Positions 1 to 7,401 of a stretch of 39,862 bases of DNA are shown here, piece by piece (positions within the stretch are counted from its first letter, which is position 1; every line of letters starts with the position of its first letter). The notes under the pieces are model-generated. The model ran no database searches. It saw nothing but the letters and a program-made list of their open reading frames with translations, and was not told the origin of the DNA. A program made the translations under genes and the position numbers. This stretch comes from an uncultured Bacillaceae bacterium (GTDB lineage Bacteria; Bacillota; Bacilli; Bacillales; Bacillaceae_L): assembly GCA_947497585.1 (NCBI GenBank), contig CANMHG010000018.1:1-39862 (forward strand). The letters are read 5' to 3'.

Positions 1-170
1 AACCTGTCCGAATCCACACAGGATAGGGACTCGTTCACTTCCTCTATCACTCAACCTGTCCGAATCCACACAGGATAGGGACTCGTTCACCTTCTCTACC
101 ACTCAACCTGTCCGAATCCACACAGGATAGGGACTCGTTCACTTTCTCTGCCACTCAACCTGTCCGAATC
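1..170. repeat. 52-bp tandem repeat array, left end
   Basis: The motif AACCTGTCCGAATC recurs at 1, 53, 105 and 157, giving an exact 52-bp period. The first three units are almost identical (differences at 42-50 of the unit) and the fourth is cut short after 14 bases. Each unit contains GGGACTCGTT and AACCTGTCC, whose outer parts are inverted copies of each other. The array probably continues to the left of the window. The same core returns at 39492-39862. Confidence 0.95.
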
Positions 171-207
171 AGCTCATGTATAAAAAATAAAGATTGTCTA
201 ATCTACT

Positions 208-238
208 TGTCATAAATGCTTGTCCTCCTCCATATCAT
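208..238 (+). promoter_or_regulatory. candidate sigma-E promoter of spoIID
   Basis: GTCATAAAT (208-216) is followed about 14 bases later by CATATCAT (231-238). This resembles the sigma-E pattern of a CATA-type -35 and a CATA-type -10. spoIID is a sigma-E gene in B. subtilis, so the position fits. Assigned by eye only. Confidence 0.5.
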
Positions 239-283
239 GAAATATAGGCAAGAACACTACACAATAGATGGAGGCCAGCATTG

Positions 284-1306
284 ATGAACCCATTGAAACC
301 AATAGTCGCACTCGTATCAGTCTTATTCGTTGTCATTTTAATGATCCCTACATTACTAGTCATGCCCTTTGGTGACAAAGTAAGTGGCCAACTTGGAGAA
401 GAGCTTCAAGCCGAAAAACAAGCACAGGTGTCACTCCCAACAGGACCTACCTTTGAAGTGGCTGTATATCGGAGTAAATTAAATACCATAGAAAAGGTAC
501 CAATTGAAGATTATGTAGTGGGGGTAGTTGCTTCAGAAATGCATGCAAACTTTGAGCCTGAAGCTTTGAAAGCACAAGCATTAGCTGCAAGAACATATAT
601 AGTAAAACAATTACTTAATACAGAAAAGATCGGCATTCCCGAAGACGCAGATGTTGGGGACACGGTGTTATTCCAAGTCTATAAGTCAAAGGATGAACTT
701 AAAAAGCAGTGGGGAAAAGACTATGAGGTTCATTTAGGCAAAATACAAGAAGCAGTTGTACAAACACAAGGAAAAATTTTAACTTATGATAATCAGCCAA
801 TCGAAGCGCAGTTTTTCTCCACTAGTAATGGATATACAGAAAACTCAGAAGCATATTGGCAGAATGCATTTCCTTATTTAAAGAGTGTTGAAAGCCCTTG
901 GGACAAAGAGTCTCCGAGATTTTATGATCAAAAAACAATTTCAGTTAAGGATTTTGAGATAGCTCTAGGTGTAAAGCTGGGGAATGATAGTACCATTGGA
1001 AAAGTAATTTCGAGGACACCAGGGAAACGTGTAGGAGAAGTGGAAATTGGTAATAAAAAATTTACGGGACGTCAAATACGTGAATTACTCGAATTACGCT
1101 CATCAGATTTTGAATGGAAACGGAGTGGTAATAATATCGTTATCTCAACAAAAGGCTATGGTCACGGTGTAGGCATGAGTCAATATGGAGCCAATGGAAT
1201 GGCAGCTGAAGGAAAAACTCACGAACAAATTATTTCACACTACTACCAAGGCGTCCAAATCACTTCCGCAGACACATACATCACAAAATTCACAGCCAAA
1301 CAATAA
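284..1306 (+). CDS. spoIID: Stage II sporulation protein D (septal peptidoglycan lytic transglycosylase)
   Basis: SpoIID/LytB family, 340 aa, close to the 343 aa of B. subtilis SpoIID. It is a membrane-anchored enzyme of the mother-cell side that cuts glycan strands during engulfment, together with SpoIIM and SpoIIP. Residues 5-28 form one N-terminal membrane helix ending in a PTLLVMPF stretch. The SpoIID core follows, with VVASEMHANF holding the expected catalytic Glu (about residue 85), then KAQALAARTY and, near the C terminus, GYGHGVGMSQYGA. GGAGG at 270-274 lies 9 bases from ATG 284; an in-frame TTG at 281 is an alternative start. It is a single gene followed by a strong hairpin at 1312-1372, and the next gene is convergent. 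Confidence 0.95.
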   Translation: MNPLKPIVALVSVLFVVILMIPTLLVMPFGDKVSGQLGEELQAEKQAQVSLPTGPTFEVAVYRSKLNTIEKVPIEDYVVGVVASEMHANFEPEALKAQALAARTYIVKQLLNTEKIGIPEDADVGDTVLFQVYKSKDELKKQWGKDYEVHLGKIQEAVVQTQGKILTYDNQPIEAQFFSTSNGYTENSEAYWQNAFPYLKSVESPWDKESPRFYDQKTISVKDFEIALGVKLGNDSTIGKVISRTPGKRVGEVEIGNKKFTGRQIRELLELRSSDFEWKRSGNNIVISTKGYGHGVGMSQYGANGMAAEGKTHEQIISHYYQGVQITSADTYITKFTAKQ

Positions 1307-1311
1307 CACCT

Positions 1312-1372
1312 GGGGCCTGACCCTCACTGCGTTAAAGCTTTAACGCGCTGGGGGTCAGGCCCCTTTTTTTGT
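1312..1372. terminator. 39-bp-family repeat pair acting as terminator hairpin
   Basis: GGGGCCTGACCC (1312-1323) and GGGGTCAGGCCCC (1351-1363) are inverted copies and are followed by a run of seven T. A second inner palindrome, GTTAAAGCTTTAAC, sits in the loop. The two G-rich cores are 39 bases apart, the same spacing as in the repeat family at 2822, 7402 and 23901. It lies between convergent genes and has the form of an intrinsic terminator for spoIID. Confidence 0.8.
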
Positions 1373-1744
1373 AAAGTAGAAGCGTTTTATTAAATAATAT
1401 GCAACGAGTACTCCGATTGTATCTTTAACGATGTCGATTACAGTTGCTGAACGATATGGAACAAAATATTGATGAAATTCATCAATAAATCCATAGGAGA
1501 TGGCAATTGCAGCAGCGATCTTACTTGTCCTATGGGTTAGCTTCCCATCAACAGCAAAGAATAGAACAAACAGTAAGTATAAGATTCCAAACTCTATCAA
1601 ATGGAGTGATTCCTTAAATGCCAGGTCCCATGCGTAGGGTGTATCAATAACTGCATCATGAGGCAGACTCGACAATACCCATATTAATCCCATATAAAAG
1701 AAGGGAGCAATTTTAATACCAAAATACATAATACGTTTTAACAA
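1355..1744 (-). CDS. ywnJ: VanZ-like membrane protein (YwnJ-like)
   Basis: 129 aa with four predicted membrane helices and the VanZ-family pattern: an early SSLPH motif, HLIEFGILYLLF, AIAISYGFIDEFHQYFVPYRSA and a final helix after VIDIVKDTIG. VanZ domains are membrane modules of poorly known function, some linked to teicoplanin resistance. In B. subtilis a VanZ-like gene, ywnJ, also neighbours spoIIQ, which supports the name. The start is TTG at 1744, chosen because AGGAGG (1753-1758) lies 8 bases upstream. The gene's 3' end runs into the shared repeat/terminator at 1312-1372. Confidence 0.8.
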   Translation of the reverse strand: MLKRIMYFGIKIAPFFYMGLIWVLSSLPHDAVIDTPYAWDLAFKESLHLIEFGILYLLFVLFFAVDGKLTHRTSKIAAAIAISYGFIDEFHQYFVPYRSATVIDIVKDTIGVLVAYYLIKRFYFTKKGA

Positions 1745-1833
1745 ATGAGAAACCTCCTAATATCACCTAATAAACTCCTCTAAGTATATCATTTTCAAAG
1801 AAATTTTAGCTTTTATGTATATTATTTTGATTT

Positions 1834-1840
1834 TGTCGAA
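1834..1840 (+). promoter_or_regulatory. candidate Spo0A box
   Basis: TGTCGAA within TTTTGTCGAAAAAT matches the 0A-box core. It lies between the divergent ywnJ-like gene and spoIIQ. A seven-base match is weak evidence by itself. Confidence 0.35.
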
Positions 1841-1869
1841 AAATAATCGAAAAAAAGTTTTTAAGAGAT

Positions 1870-1899
1870 GTATATAAAATGCTAGATTTGTTCAGAATG
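1870..1899 (+). promoter_or_regulatory. sigma-F promoter of spoIIQ
   Basis: GTATA (1870-1874) and, after 15 bases, GTTCAGAATG (1890-1899). The second element fits the sigma-F -10 consensus GGNNANANTR at nine of ten positions. spoIIQ is a forespore sigma-F gene in B. subtilis, so motif and context agree. Confidence 0.75.
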
Positions 1900-1918
1900 A
1901 TTGCTGAGGTGATGAAAC

Positions 1919-2770
1919 ATGAGAGAGGAAGAAAACAAACGTACTTCTCAAAATTCAAGTTCAAATTTACAACGTTTTTTCAAAAAGCGTTGGGTATTCC
2001 CGGCAATTTATTTAGCTAGTGCAGCAATTATTCTGACAGGTGTGTTATGGTTCCAAAGTGCAAACAATGATGTAGCAGACGAAGAGCCAAACATCAACGA
2101 GGAACTACCAGGAACAGCCCAAAATGGTGAACCAGCTGTACCGGTAAACTCGACAGTCGAAAACTTTGCAATGCCAGTACTTGATGAAGACGCGGTTGAG
2201 ATTCACAAGCAGTTCTATGATGCAGATGGTAGCAAAGAAGATCAAGAAGCAGCGCTAGTATCCTATGAAAACACGTACTATCCAAACAAAGGAATTGACA
2301 TCGTAGCGAAAGATGGAAAAAGCTTTGATGTAGCAGCTTCACTATCTGGTACAGTTGTCAGATCTGAACAAGATTCTTTATTTGGAAACATTGTTGAAAT
2401 CGAGCATGCAGAAGGTGTGGTAACAGTATACCATTCACTTGCTGATGTGATGGTTGAACAAGGTGACCGTGTAGATCAAGGTCAAGTAATTGCTAAGGCT
2501 GGAAAAAATCTATTTAACAAAGATGCTGACACACATGTTCACTTTGAAATTCGAAACAATGGTGTAGCAGTAAATCCAATCGAGTTTTTTAACCAACCAT
2601 TAACTTCTTTAGAACAAGAAGAAAATGCATCAAAACAACCAGCTAAGCAAGCTGATCCAACTCAACAAAAAGAAGAAAAAACAGAAGATGCTGAAGAAAC
2701 ACCAGCAGATGAAGATAAATCAGAACAAGACAAAAATACAGATGCTTCAATTGGCATGGCAACCGTCTAA
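1919..2770 (+). CDS. spoIIQ: Stage II sporulation protein Q (SpoIIQ, degenerate M23 domain)
   Basis: 283 aa, the same length as B. subtilis SpoIIQ. It is the forespore membrane partner of SpoIIIAH in the engulfment zipper and feeding-tube channel. Residues 23-45 are the membrane anchor. A LytM/M23 domain spans about 118-222. The first metal-binding His of M23 peptidases is replaced by Asn123 (YYPNKGIDI), while THVHFEI (His206, His208) is kept, so the domain is probably non-catalytic, as in B. subtilis. The C-terminal 50 residues are a highly charged Glu/Lys/Gln tail. GAGGTGA at 1906-1912 precedes ATG 1919. A terminator at 2778-2815 ends the transcript. Confidence 0.95.
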   Translation: MREEENKRTSQNSSSNLQRFFKKRWVFPAIYLASAAIILTGVLWFQSANNDVADEEPNINEELPGTAQNGEPAVPVNSTVENFAMPVLDEDAVEIHKQFYDADGSKEDQEAALVSYENTYYPNKGIDIVAKDGKSFDVAASLSGTVVRSEQDSLFGNIVEIEHAEGVVTVYHSLADVMVEQGDRVDQGQVIAKAGKNLFNKDADTHVHFEIRNNGVAVNPIEFFNQPLTSLEQEENASKQPAKQADPTQQKEEKTEDAEETPADEDKSEQDKNTDASIGMATV

Positions 2771-2777
2771 ACTGACA

Positions 2778-2815
2778 CAAAAAAGGCCTACCCCTAACCG
2801 GGTAGGCCTTTTTAT
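2778..2815 (+). terminator. intrinsic terminator of spoIIQ
   Basis: AAAAAGGCCTACCC and GGGTAGGCCTTTTT form a perfect stem with a short loop, ending in T residues. Confidence 0.9.
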
Positions 2816-2821
2816 GTCATC

Positions 2822-2875
2822 TGGGGCCTGACCCCCACCACGTTAATGCATCACCGCACCGGGGGTCAGGCCCCA
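2822..2875. repeat. 39-bp-family repeat pair
   Basis: GGGGCCTGACCCCC at 2823 and GGGGGTCAGGCCCC at 2861 are inverted copies with cores 39 bases apart. Same family as at 1312, 7402, 23901 and 28744. There is no T run after the stem. Confidence 0.85.
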
Positions 2876-2897
2876 AAATAAAAAAATTATTTTTCAT

Positions 2898-2925
2898 TGA
2901 ACTTTTTTACTGTGTCCATCGTATT
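2898..2925 (+). promoter_or_regulatory. candidate ECF-sigma promoter of the yxlEFG-like operon
   Basis: TGAACT (2898-2903), 16 bases, then CGTATT (2920-2925). This resembles promoters read by B. subtilis ECF sigma factors (TGAAAC-16-CGTC/CGTA). In B. subtilis yxlEFG belongs to the sigY operon, which makes an ECF promoter plausible. No sigma gene is present here. Confidence 0.45.
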
Positions 2926-2959
2926 ATCTTCGGAAAAACAAATTGAGGGGGAAGAAAAA

Positions 2960-3160
2960 ATGATGGCAGAACTTGCACAGTTAAATTGGGCTTTACTTGC
3001 ACCAATCGTAATTATACAGTTAATTTTAATGGTGACAGCATTGGTAGATTTGATTCGAAGTGAGGAAACGAATGGCCCTAAGTTGCTTTGGGTATTATTG
3101 ATTTTATTTGTAAGTATAATTGGGCCGATTCTTTACTTTGTTGTTGGAAGGAAGAAATAG
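2960..3160 (+). CDS. yxlE: Small PLDc_N-domain membrane protein (YxlE-like)
   Basis: 66 aa with two membrane helices (about 9-31 and 40-62) and the PLDc_N pattern NGPKLLWVLLILFVSIIGP ending in YFVVGRKK. The domain is named after the N terminus of cardiolipin synthases but also occurs alone. In B. subtilis yxlE, yxlF and yxlG are consecutive in the sigY operon, the same order as here. GAGGGGG (2945-2951) lies 8 bases before ATG 2960, which rejects an earlier start at 2897. Three bases separate it from the next gene, so it is translated as part of an operon. Its exact role is unknown. Confidence 0.8.
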   Translation: MMAELAQLNWALLAPIVIIQLILMVTALVDLIRSEETNGPKLLWVLLILFVSIIGPILYFVVGRKK

Positions 3161-3163
3161 AGT

Positions 3164-4069
3164 ATGTCATTAGTTACTATTAGCAATCTTACAAAATCGT
3201 TCGGAAAAGAAAAAGCTGTGAACAATGTTTCATTTGAGATAAAAAAAGGAAGTTGTATCGCATTACTTGGACCGAATGGTGCAGGGAAGACAACAACACT
3301 ACGAATGCTTGCTGGAATTATTAAGCCAACAAGTGGTTCTATTCAATTTACAGGGATGGAAAAGGGAGATCATCGCAGGCATATTGGTTATTTGCCTCAG
3401 CATCCTGTGTTTTATAACTGGATGACAGCTGAAGAATTCCTATTGTATGTGGGTCAACTTGCGCATCTATCAAAAAAAGAAGCAAAAGCAAAAACGGATG
3501 AGTTACTAGAATTAGTAGGTCTAGTAGATGCAAAGAAAAAGAGAATTCGTGGTTTTTCAGGTGGGATGAAGCAACGTTTAGGTATTGCTCAAACGATGAT
3601 CCATAATCCAAGGCTTATCATGCTTGATGAACCCGTTTCAGCTCTTGATCCTGTTGGAAGACGTGAAGTGATTGAAATGATGAGAGAGCTTAAGAAACAA
3701 ACAACCATCCTTTTTTCAACACATGTTCTACATGATGCTGAGGAGGTATGTGATGATATTGTCATTATTCGTAAGGGTGAGGTTGCATTAGAAGGAACGT
3801 TACCAGAGCTTAGACGCAACCATCAACAACCACTGCTAACTGTTTCAGCTGAGGATAATATACAGGGGTGGCTTACTAGTATTAAAGAATATGATTGGGT
3901 GTCAGATATGAATTCAGATGAACATTCAGCAACAATTTTTGTAAAGGATGTTGAGGAAGCAAGAGTGAAGTTACTTCAAGACATTTCATCAAAAAAGATT
4001 CCAATTACTTCTTTTTCAGTTGGCCGTTCATCATTAGAAGATTTATTTATGAAGGTGGTAAAATCATGA
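3164..4069 (+). CDS. yxlF: ABC transporter ATP-binding protein (YxlF-like)
   Basis: 301 aa, a standard ABC ATPase. Walker A GPNGAGKT (36-43), Q-loop region around GYLPQHP (75-81), signature FSGGMKQ (131-137), Walker B LIMLDEP (151-157) and a switch His in STHVL. The last 80 residues form a C-terminal extension common in exporters of the CcmA/NatA type. It powers the membrane protein encoded by the next gene, with which it overlaps by four bases (ATGA, 4066-4069). The substrate is unknown. The B. subtilis counterpart pair YxlF-YxlG is also of unknown substrate and linked to the sigma-Y regulon. Confidence 0.9.
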   Translation: MSLVTISNLTKSFGKEKAVNNVSFEIKKGSCIALLGPNGAGKTTTLRMLAGIIKPTSGSIQFTGMEKGDHRRHIGYLPQHPVFYNWMTAEEFLLYVGQLAHLSKKEAKAKTDELLELVGLVDAKKKRIRGFSGGMKQRLGIAQTMIHNPRLIMLDEPVSALDPVGRREVIEMMRELKKQTTILFSTHVLHDAEEVCDDIVIIRKGEVALEGTLPELRRNHQQPLLTVSAEDNIQGWLTSIKEYDWVSDMNSDEHSATIFVKDVEEARVKLLQDISSKKIPITSFSVGRSSLEDLFMKVVKS

Positions 4070-4845
4070 GCCAATGGTTTATTTTATTCAAAAAAGAATG
4101 GCTGGAAATGAGTCGAAACTTTAAGTTACTATGGATGCCTCTAGTATTTATCCTTCTAGGTATTATGCAGCCTGTAACAAGCTATTATTTACCTCAAATC
4201 CTTGAAACAGCGGGAGAGCTACCTGAGGGTGCAGTTCTTAACATTCCTGTGCCGTCGAGTGCAGAGGTGTTAGTGGGAACACTTGGACAATACAGTCAGA
4301 TTGGCGTTCTTATCTTAGCTCTAGGTTTTATGGGGATTGTTGCAGGGGAAAGAAGTAGCGGAGTGGCAGGAATGATTTTAGTTAAACCTGTGTCATTTAC
4401 ATCTTATATTACAGCAAAGTGGCTGAGTGCAGTGTTACTTGCAGGAATTTCATTTTTCCTAGGAATGATAGCTTCCTGGTACTATACAACTCTATTGATT
4501 GGCGATATCGCTTTTTCGACCCTTCTTAATGGATCGTTTATTTACTTTATATGGCTTGCATTTCTAATAACAGTCACTGTCTTATTCAGTTCATTTTTAA
4601 AAAGCAGTGGGATAGTTGCATTCGTAACAATCCTTACAGCTATTCTATTATCTGCAATCACTTCATTGTTATCAAAATGGATGATCTGGTCTCCAGCTCG
4701 ACTATCAGGACATTCACACAGCATCTTAATGACAGATACAACTGGAGAACATTTTGTCTTGGCATTAACGGTGACAATTGCATTAATCATTGGCTTGCTA
4801 ATCTTGGCAACACAGGTGTTTAGTAGAAAAGAGCTGACAGAATAA
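4066..4845 (+). CDS. yxlG: ABC transporter permease (YxlG-like, ABC-2 type)
   Basis: 259 aa ABC-2-type permease with about six membrane helices: one near residues 20-40, a long extracytoplasmic loop, then helices near 75-100, 115-140, 150-175, 180-200 and 230-250. The N-terminal WFILFKKEWLEMSRNFKLLW is the usual cytoplasmic lead of the family. It forms the channel for the ATPase encoded by the overlapping upstream gene. The start ATG overlaps that gene's stop (ATGA), indicating translational coupling. Substrate unknown. Confidence 0.85.
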   Translation: MSQWFILFKKEWLEMSRNFKLLWMPLVFILLGIMQPVTSYYLPQILETAGELPEGAVLNIPVPSSAEVLVGTLGQYSQIGVLILALGFMGIVAGERSSGVAGMILVKPVSFTSYITAKWLSAVLLAGISFFLGMIASWYYTTLLIGDIAFSTLLNGSFIYFIWLAFLITVTVLFSSFLKSSGIVAFVTILTAILLSAITSLLSKWMIWSPARLSGHSHSILMTDTTGEHFVLALTVTIALIIGLLILATQVFSRKELTE

Positions 4846-4872
4846 GAGTAAAATACGGTACTTTCACGCAAA

Positions 4873-4890
4873 CTACATACGACTATGTAG
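4873..4890. promoter_or_regulatory. 18-bp inverted repeat before the 49-codon gene
   Basis: CTACATA-CGAC-TATGTAG is a perfect palindrome that ends directly before the ribosome site GAAAGGGTGA (4891-4900). It could be an operator or an mRNA hairpin affecting translation. No T run follows, so it is not a terminator. Confidence 0.4.
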
Positions 4891-4905
4891 GAAAGGGTGA
4901 TAGTG

Positions 4906-5055
4906 ATGCCAGAAAAGAACCAAGGTAGAAATGAACAATTTCAAAAAACAAATGAAGGAAATGCTGCTTATCCTGAGTACAGCGACAGAGAGCACGCAGA
5001 CAACAAAACGTCTCTTGAAGAAACAAAGGAAGGTAACTGCGGTTATCCGGAATAA
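4906..5055 (+). CDS. Small hydrophilic protein with a duplicated EGNxxYPE motif
   Basis: 49 aa, not recognised. It has no membrane segment and is rich in Glu, Asn, Lys and Gln. A ten-residue stretch, TNEGNAAYPE, is repeated as TKEGNCGYPE at the very C terminus; a single Cys lies in the second copy. The ribosome site GAAAGGGTGA precedes ATG 4906 by 5 bases, and a bidirectional terminator follows at 5059. It has the size and composition of small spore or stress proteins of Bacillus, but that is only a resemblance in kind. The clear ribosome site, internal duplication and terminator support a real gene. Confidence 0.6.
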   Translation: MPEKNQGRNEQFQKTNEGNAAYPEYSDREHADNKTSLEETKEGNCGYPE

Positions 5056-5058
5056 ATG

Positions 5059-5101
5059 TAAAAAGACTTTACGGTACTGTGATACCCTAAAGTCTTTTTT
5101 A
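5059..5101. terminator. bidirectional terminator
   Basis: AAAAAGACTTTA and TAAAGTCTTTTTT form a long stem with a GGTA/TACC inner pairing. It lies between the plus-strand 49-codon gene and the 3' end of the minus-strand Lrp gene and carries A and T runs on the proper sides for both. Confidence 0.85.
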
Positions 5102-5560
5102 TAATTTAAGTCCTGTCCTACTCTTAAAGCGACGTAATAAAATATGACTCTCAACTCTTGTAATTCCTTCTAAACTGTATAGTTCCTCGTTTATAAAGTT
5201 CTCTAGCTTTACAAAATCCTCAACAAGAACATGCATATGCAATGTACTAGGGCCAGTCATCTGGTAACAGCTCGCAACCTGGGGGTTGTTTGCCAATGCT
5301 TCAGCCACCTTAACTAAAGATGCAGGTTCACAGTCCACCTCGAAAAAAGCAGAAACCCCTTTACCAACCTTTTCAGAGTTTATCACGACAGAAAACTTTT
5401 CAATCACACCATTTTCCATCAGCTGATTGACACGTTCACGAATAGCAACCCTTGATAGGTTGAGCTCTTTTCCAATATCAACATAGGACATCCTACCGTT
5501 TTCAGTTAACAGTTGAAGAATTTTTTTATCTATTTCATCAAGCTTCAATATGCTCACCAA
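5099..5560 (-). CDS. ywrC: Lrp/AsnC family transcriptional regulator (YwrC-like)
   Basis: 153 aa Lrp/AsnC regulator. An N-terminal winged helix-turn-helix (LDEIDKKILQLLTENGRMS, then VDIGKELNLSRVAIRERV) is followed by an RAM ligand-binding domain from about residue 65 (AFFEVDCEPASLVKVAEAL, CYQMTGPSTLHMHVLVED). In B. subtilis an Lrp-type gene ywrC sits next to ywrD, ywrB and ywrA, and all four have counterparts here, so I use that name. It is divergent from the ywrD-like gene across 223 bp that contain a palindrome (5622-5640), suggesting it controls that gene. Start uncertain: TTG 5560 has a poor ribosome site, and GTG 5557 or TTG 5548 are possible. Confidence 0.85.
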   Translation of the reverse strand: MVSILKLDEIDKKILQLLTENGRMSYVDIGKELNLSRVAIRERVNQLMENGVIEKFSVVINSEKVGKGVSAFFEVDCEPASLVKVAEALANNPQVASCYQMTGPSTLHMHVLVEDFVKLENFINEELYSLEGITRVESHILLRRFKSRTGLKL

Positions 5561-5621
5561 CTTTTTAAAAATATCAGCATGTCTATCTTACCGTACCAAC
5601 TTTAGTTCTCACAATAAAATT

Positions 5622-5673
5622 TTTAGATTATTTGTCTAAACTATTGGAATATTACCTTTAACTCTACTATAAT
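5622..5673 (+). promoter_or_regulatory. palindrome and candidate sigma-A promoter of the ywrD-like gene
   Basis: TTTAGA-7-TCTAAA (5622-5640) is a 19-bp inverted repeat in the divergent intergenic region, a reasonable operator for the adjacent Lrp-type regulator. TTGGAA (5644-5649) and TATAAT (5668-5673), 18 bases apart, form a candidate promoter just downstream. Confidence 0.4.
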
Positions 5674-5783
5674 TATAAGTATCATGATAGTTCCGTTTGT
5701 TAATTGTTTTTAAAAAATAAATTAACAAAGGGAAGATAATTAGTCAATTATACAACCATATAAATTTAGGGGGAACTTGTATT

Positions 5784-7394
5784 ATGAATTTTGATTACTT
5801 GAACCATCCATATCCATCACAAAGAACGACTACCTTCGCTAAAAATGGAATGGTAGCCACTTCACAGCCACTAGCTGCTCAAGCTGGATTGGATATTATG
5901 AAAAAAGGCGGAAACGCAATTGATGCAGCCATTGCCACAGCAGCTTGCCTAACCGTTGTTGAACCAACATCAAATGGAATCGGTGGAGATGCATTTGCAC
6001 TTGTTTGGGTAAAAGGCGAACTACACGGTTTAAATGCAAGTGGTCCAGCACCAAAAAGCATATCAATAGAAGCAGTAAAAGAAAAAGGTCACGAGAAAAT
6101 GCCAACATTCGGTTTAACTCCGGTAACAGTTCCAGGTGTACCAGCTGCATGGGCAGAGCTTTCAAGAAAATTCGGTAAGCTTCCATTATCAGAAGTGTTA
6201 CAGCCTGCTATTGAATATGCTGAAAAAGGATATCCACTTTCACCAATTTTAGCTAAGTATTGGAATGGGGGATACAAACGCTATAAAGAGATTTTTAAAG
6301 GCGATGAATACAAAGGCTGGTTTGAAACATTTGCTCCAGAAGGCAAAGCACCAGGTGTCGGAGAAATGTGGAAATCAGAAGGACATGCAAGCACATTACG
6401 CTCAATTGCCGAAACAAATGCTGAGAGCTTTTACCGTGGTGAGTTAGCAGATAAAATTGATGAGTTCTCAAAACAACACGGCGGATATATTTCAAAAGAA
6501 GATTTAGCCGACTATAAGCCAGAGTGGGTGCAACCAATCAAGGTCAACTACCGTGGCTATGACGTATGGGAGATTCCACCAAATGGCCAAGGGATTGTTG
6601 CTTTAATGGCACTGAACATGATGAAAGGCTATGAACTAACTGAAAAAGAATCAGTTGATACATATCATAAGCAAATCGAAACAATGAAACTAGCATTTGT
6701 AGACGGGAAGAAGTATGTAACCGATCCTGAAAAAATGAAAGTAACGTCAGAGCAGTTGTTATCAGAGGAGTTTGCTGCTGCACGTAGAAGTTTAATTGGT
6801 GTAGAAGCACTAACTCCAGAACCAGGCACGCCTCCTAGCGGTGGAACGGTATATCTAGCTACGGCTGATGGAGAAGGCAACATGGTTTCGTTTATCCAAA
6901 GTAACTACATGGGCTTTGGTTCAGGAATCGTTGTACCAGGAACAGGGATTGCGCTTCAAAACCGTGGAGCAGATTTCTCACTAGATCCAGAGCATGACAA
7001 CGCGTTAGAACCAGGCAAGAAAACATTCCATACAATCATCCCTGGCTTCCTAACAAAAGATAATGAAGCAGTTGGACCATTCGGAGTAATGGGTGGATAC
7101 ATGCAGCCACAAGGACATGCACAAGTCATCATGAATACAATTGACTTTAACCTAAACCCACAAGCAGCCCTTGATGCAGCTAGATGGCAGTGGATGGAAG
7201 GCAAGACTGTTCAAGTTGAACCAACCTTCCCAACCCACATCGCTCAAGCACTAGCAAGAAAAGGTCACAAAATTGAAGTAGCCCTAGATACAGGTGGATT
7301 CGGTCGCGGTCAAATCATCTGGCGTGACCCAAAAACAGGCGTACTTTCAGGTGGAACCGAATCAAGAACGGATGGATCGATTGTAGGGTATTAA
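5784..7394 (+). CDS. ywrD: Gamma-glutamyltransferase family protein (YwrD-like)
   Basis: 536 aa Ntn-hydrolase proenzyme of the gamma-glutamyltranspeptidase family, which cleaves or transfers gamma-glutamyl groups of glutathione and related amides. N-terminal landmarks are GGNAIDAAIA (42-51), PTSNGIGGDAFALVW (61-75) and LTPVTVPGVPAAW. The large and small subunits would separate before Thr355 in PPSGGTVYLATADGEGNMVS, the expected nucleophile. There is no signal peptide, so it should be cytoplasmic, unlike secreted Ggt; B. subtilis YwrD is also of this type. AGGGGGA (5768-5774) precedes ATG 5784. The divergent Lrp-type gene and downstream pcp and DUF1028 genes suggest peptide/amide salvage. Substrate not known. 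Confidence 0.88.
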   Translation: MNFDYLNHPYPSQRTTTFAKNGMVATSQPLAAQAGLDIMKKGGNAIDAAIATAACLTVVEPTSNGIGGDAFALVWVKGELHGLNASGPAPKSISIEAVKEKGHEKMPTFGLTPVTVPGVPAAWAELSRKFGKLPLSEVLQPAIEYAEKGYPLSPILAKYWNGGYKRYKEIFKGDEYKGWFETFAPEGKAPGVGEMWKSEGHASTLRSIAETNAESFYRGELADKIDEFSKQHGGYISKEDLADYKPEWVQPIKVNYRGYDVWEIPPNGQGIVALMALNMMKGYELTEKESVDTYHKQIETMKLAFVDGKKYVTDPEKMKVTSEQLLSEEFAAARRSLIGVEALTPEPGTPPSGGTVYLATADGEGNMVSFIQSNYMGFGSGIVVPGTGIALQNRGADFSLDPEHDNALEPGKKTFHTIIPGFLTKDNEAVGPFGVMGGYMQPQGHAQVIMNTIDFNLNPQAALDAARWQWMEGKTVQVEPTFPTHIAQALARKGHKIEVALDTGGFGRGQIIWRDPKTGVLSGGTESRTDGSIVGY

Positions 7395-7401
7395 TACTTT
7401 A

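Noticed and set aside
5879..7204. Several long open frames opposite the gamma-glutamyltransferase gene
   Set aside because: They are shadows of a strongly coding plus-strand gene, without ribosome sites or recognisable domains.
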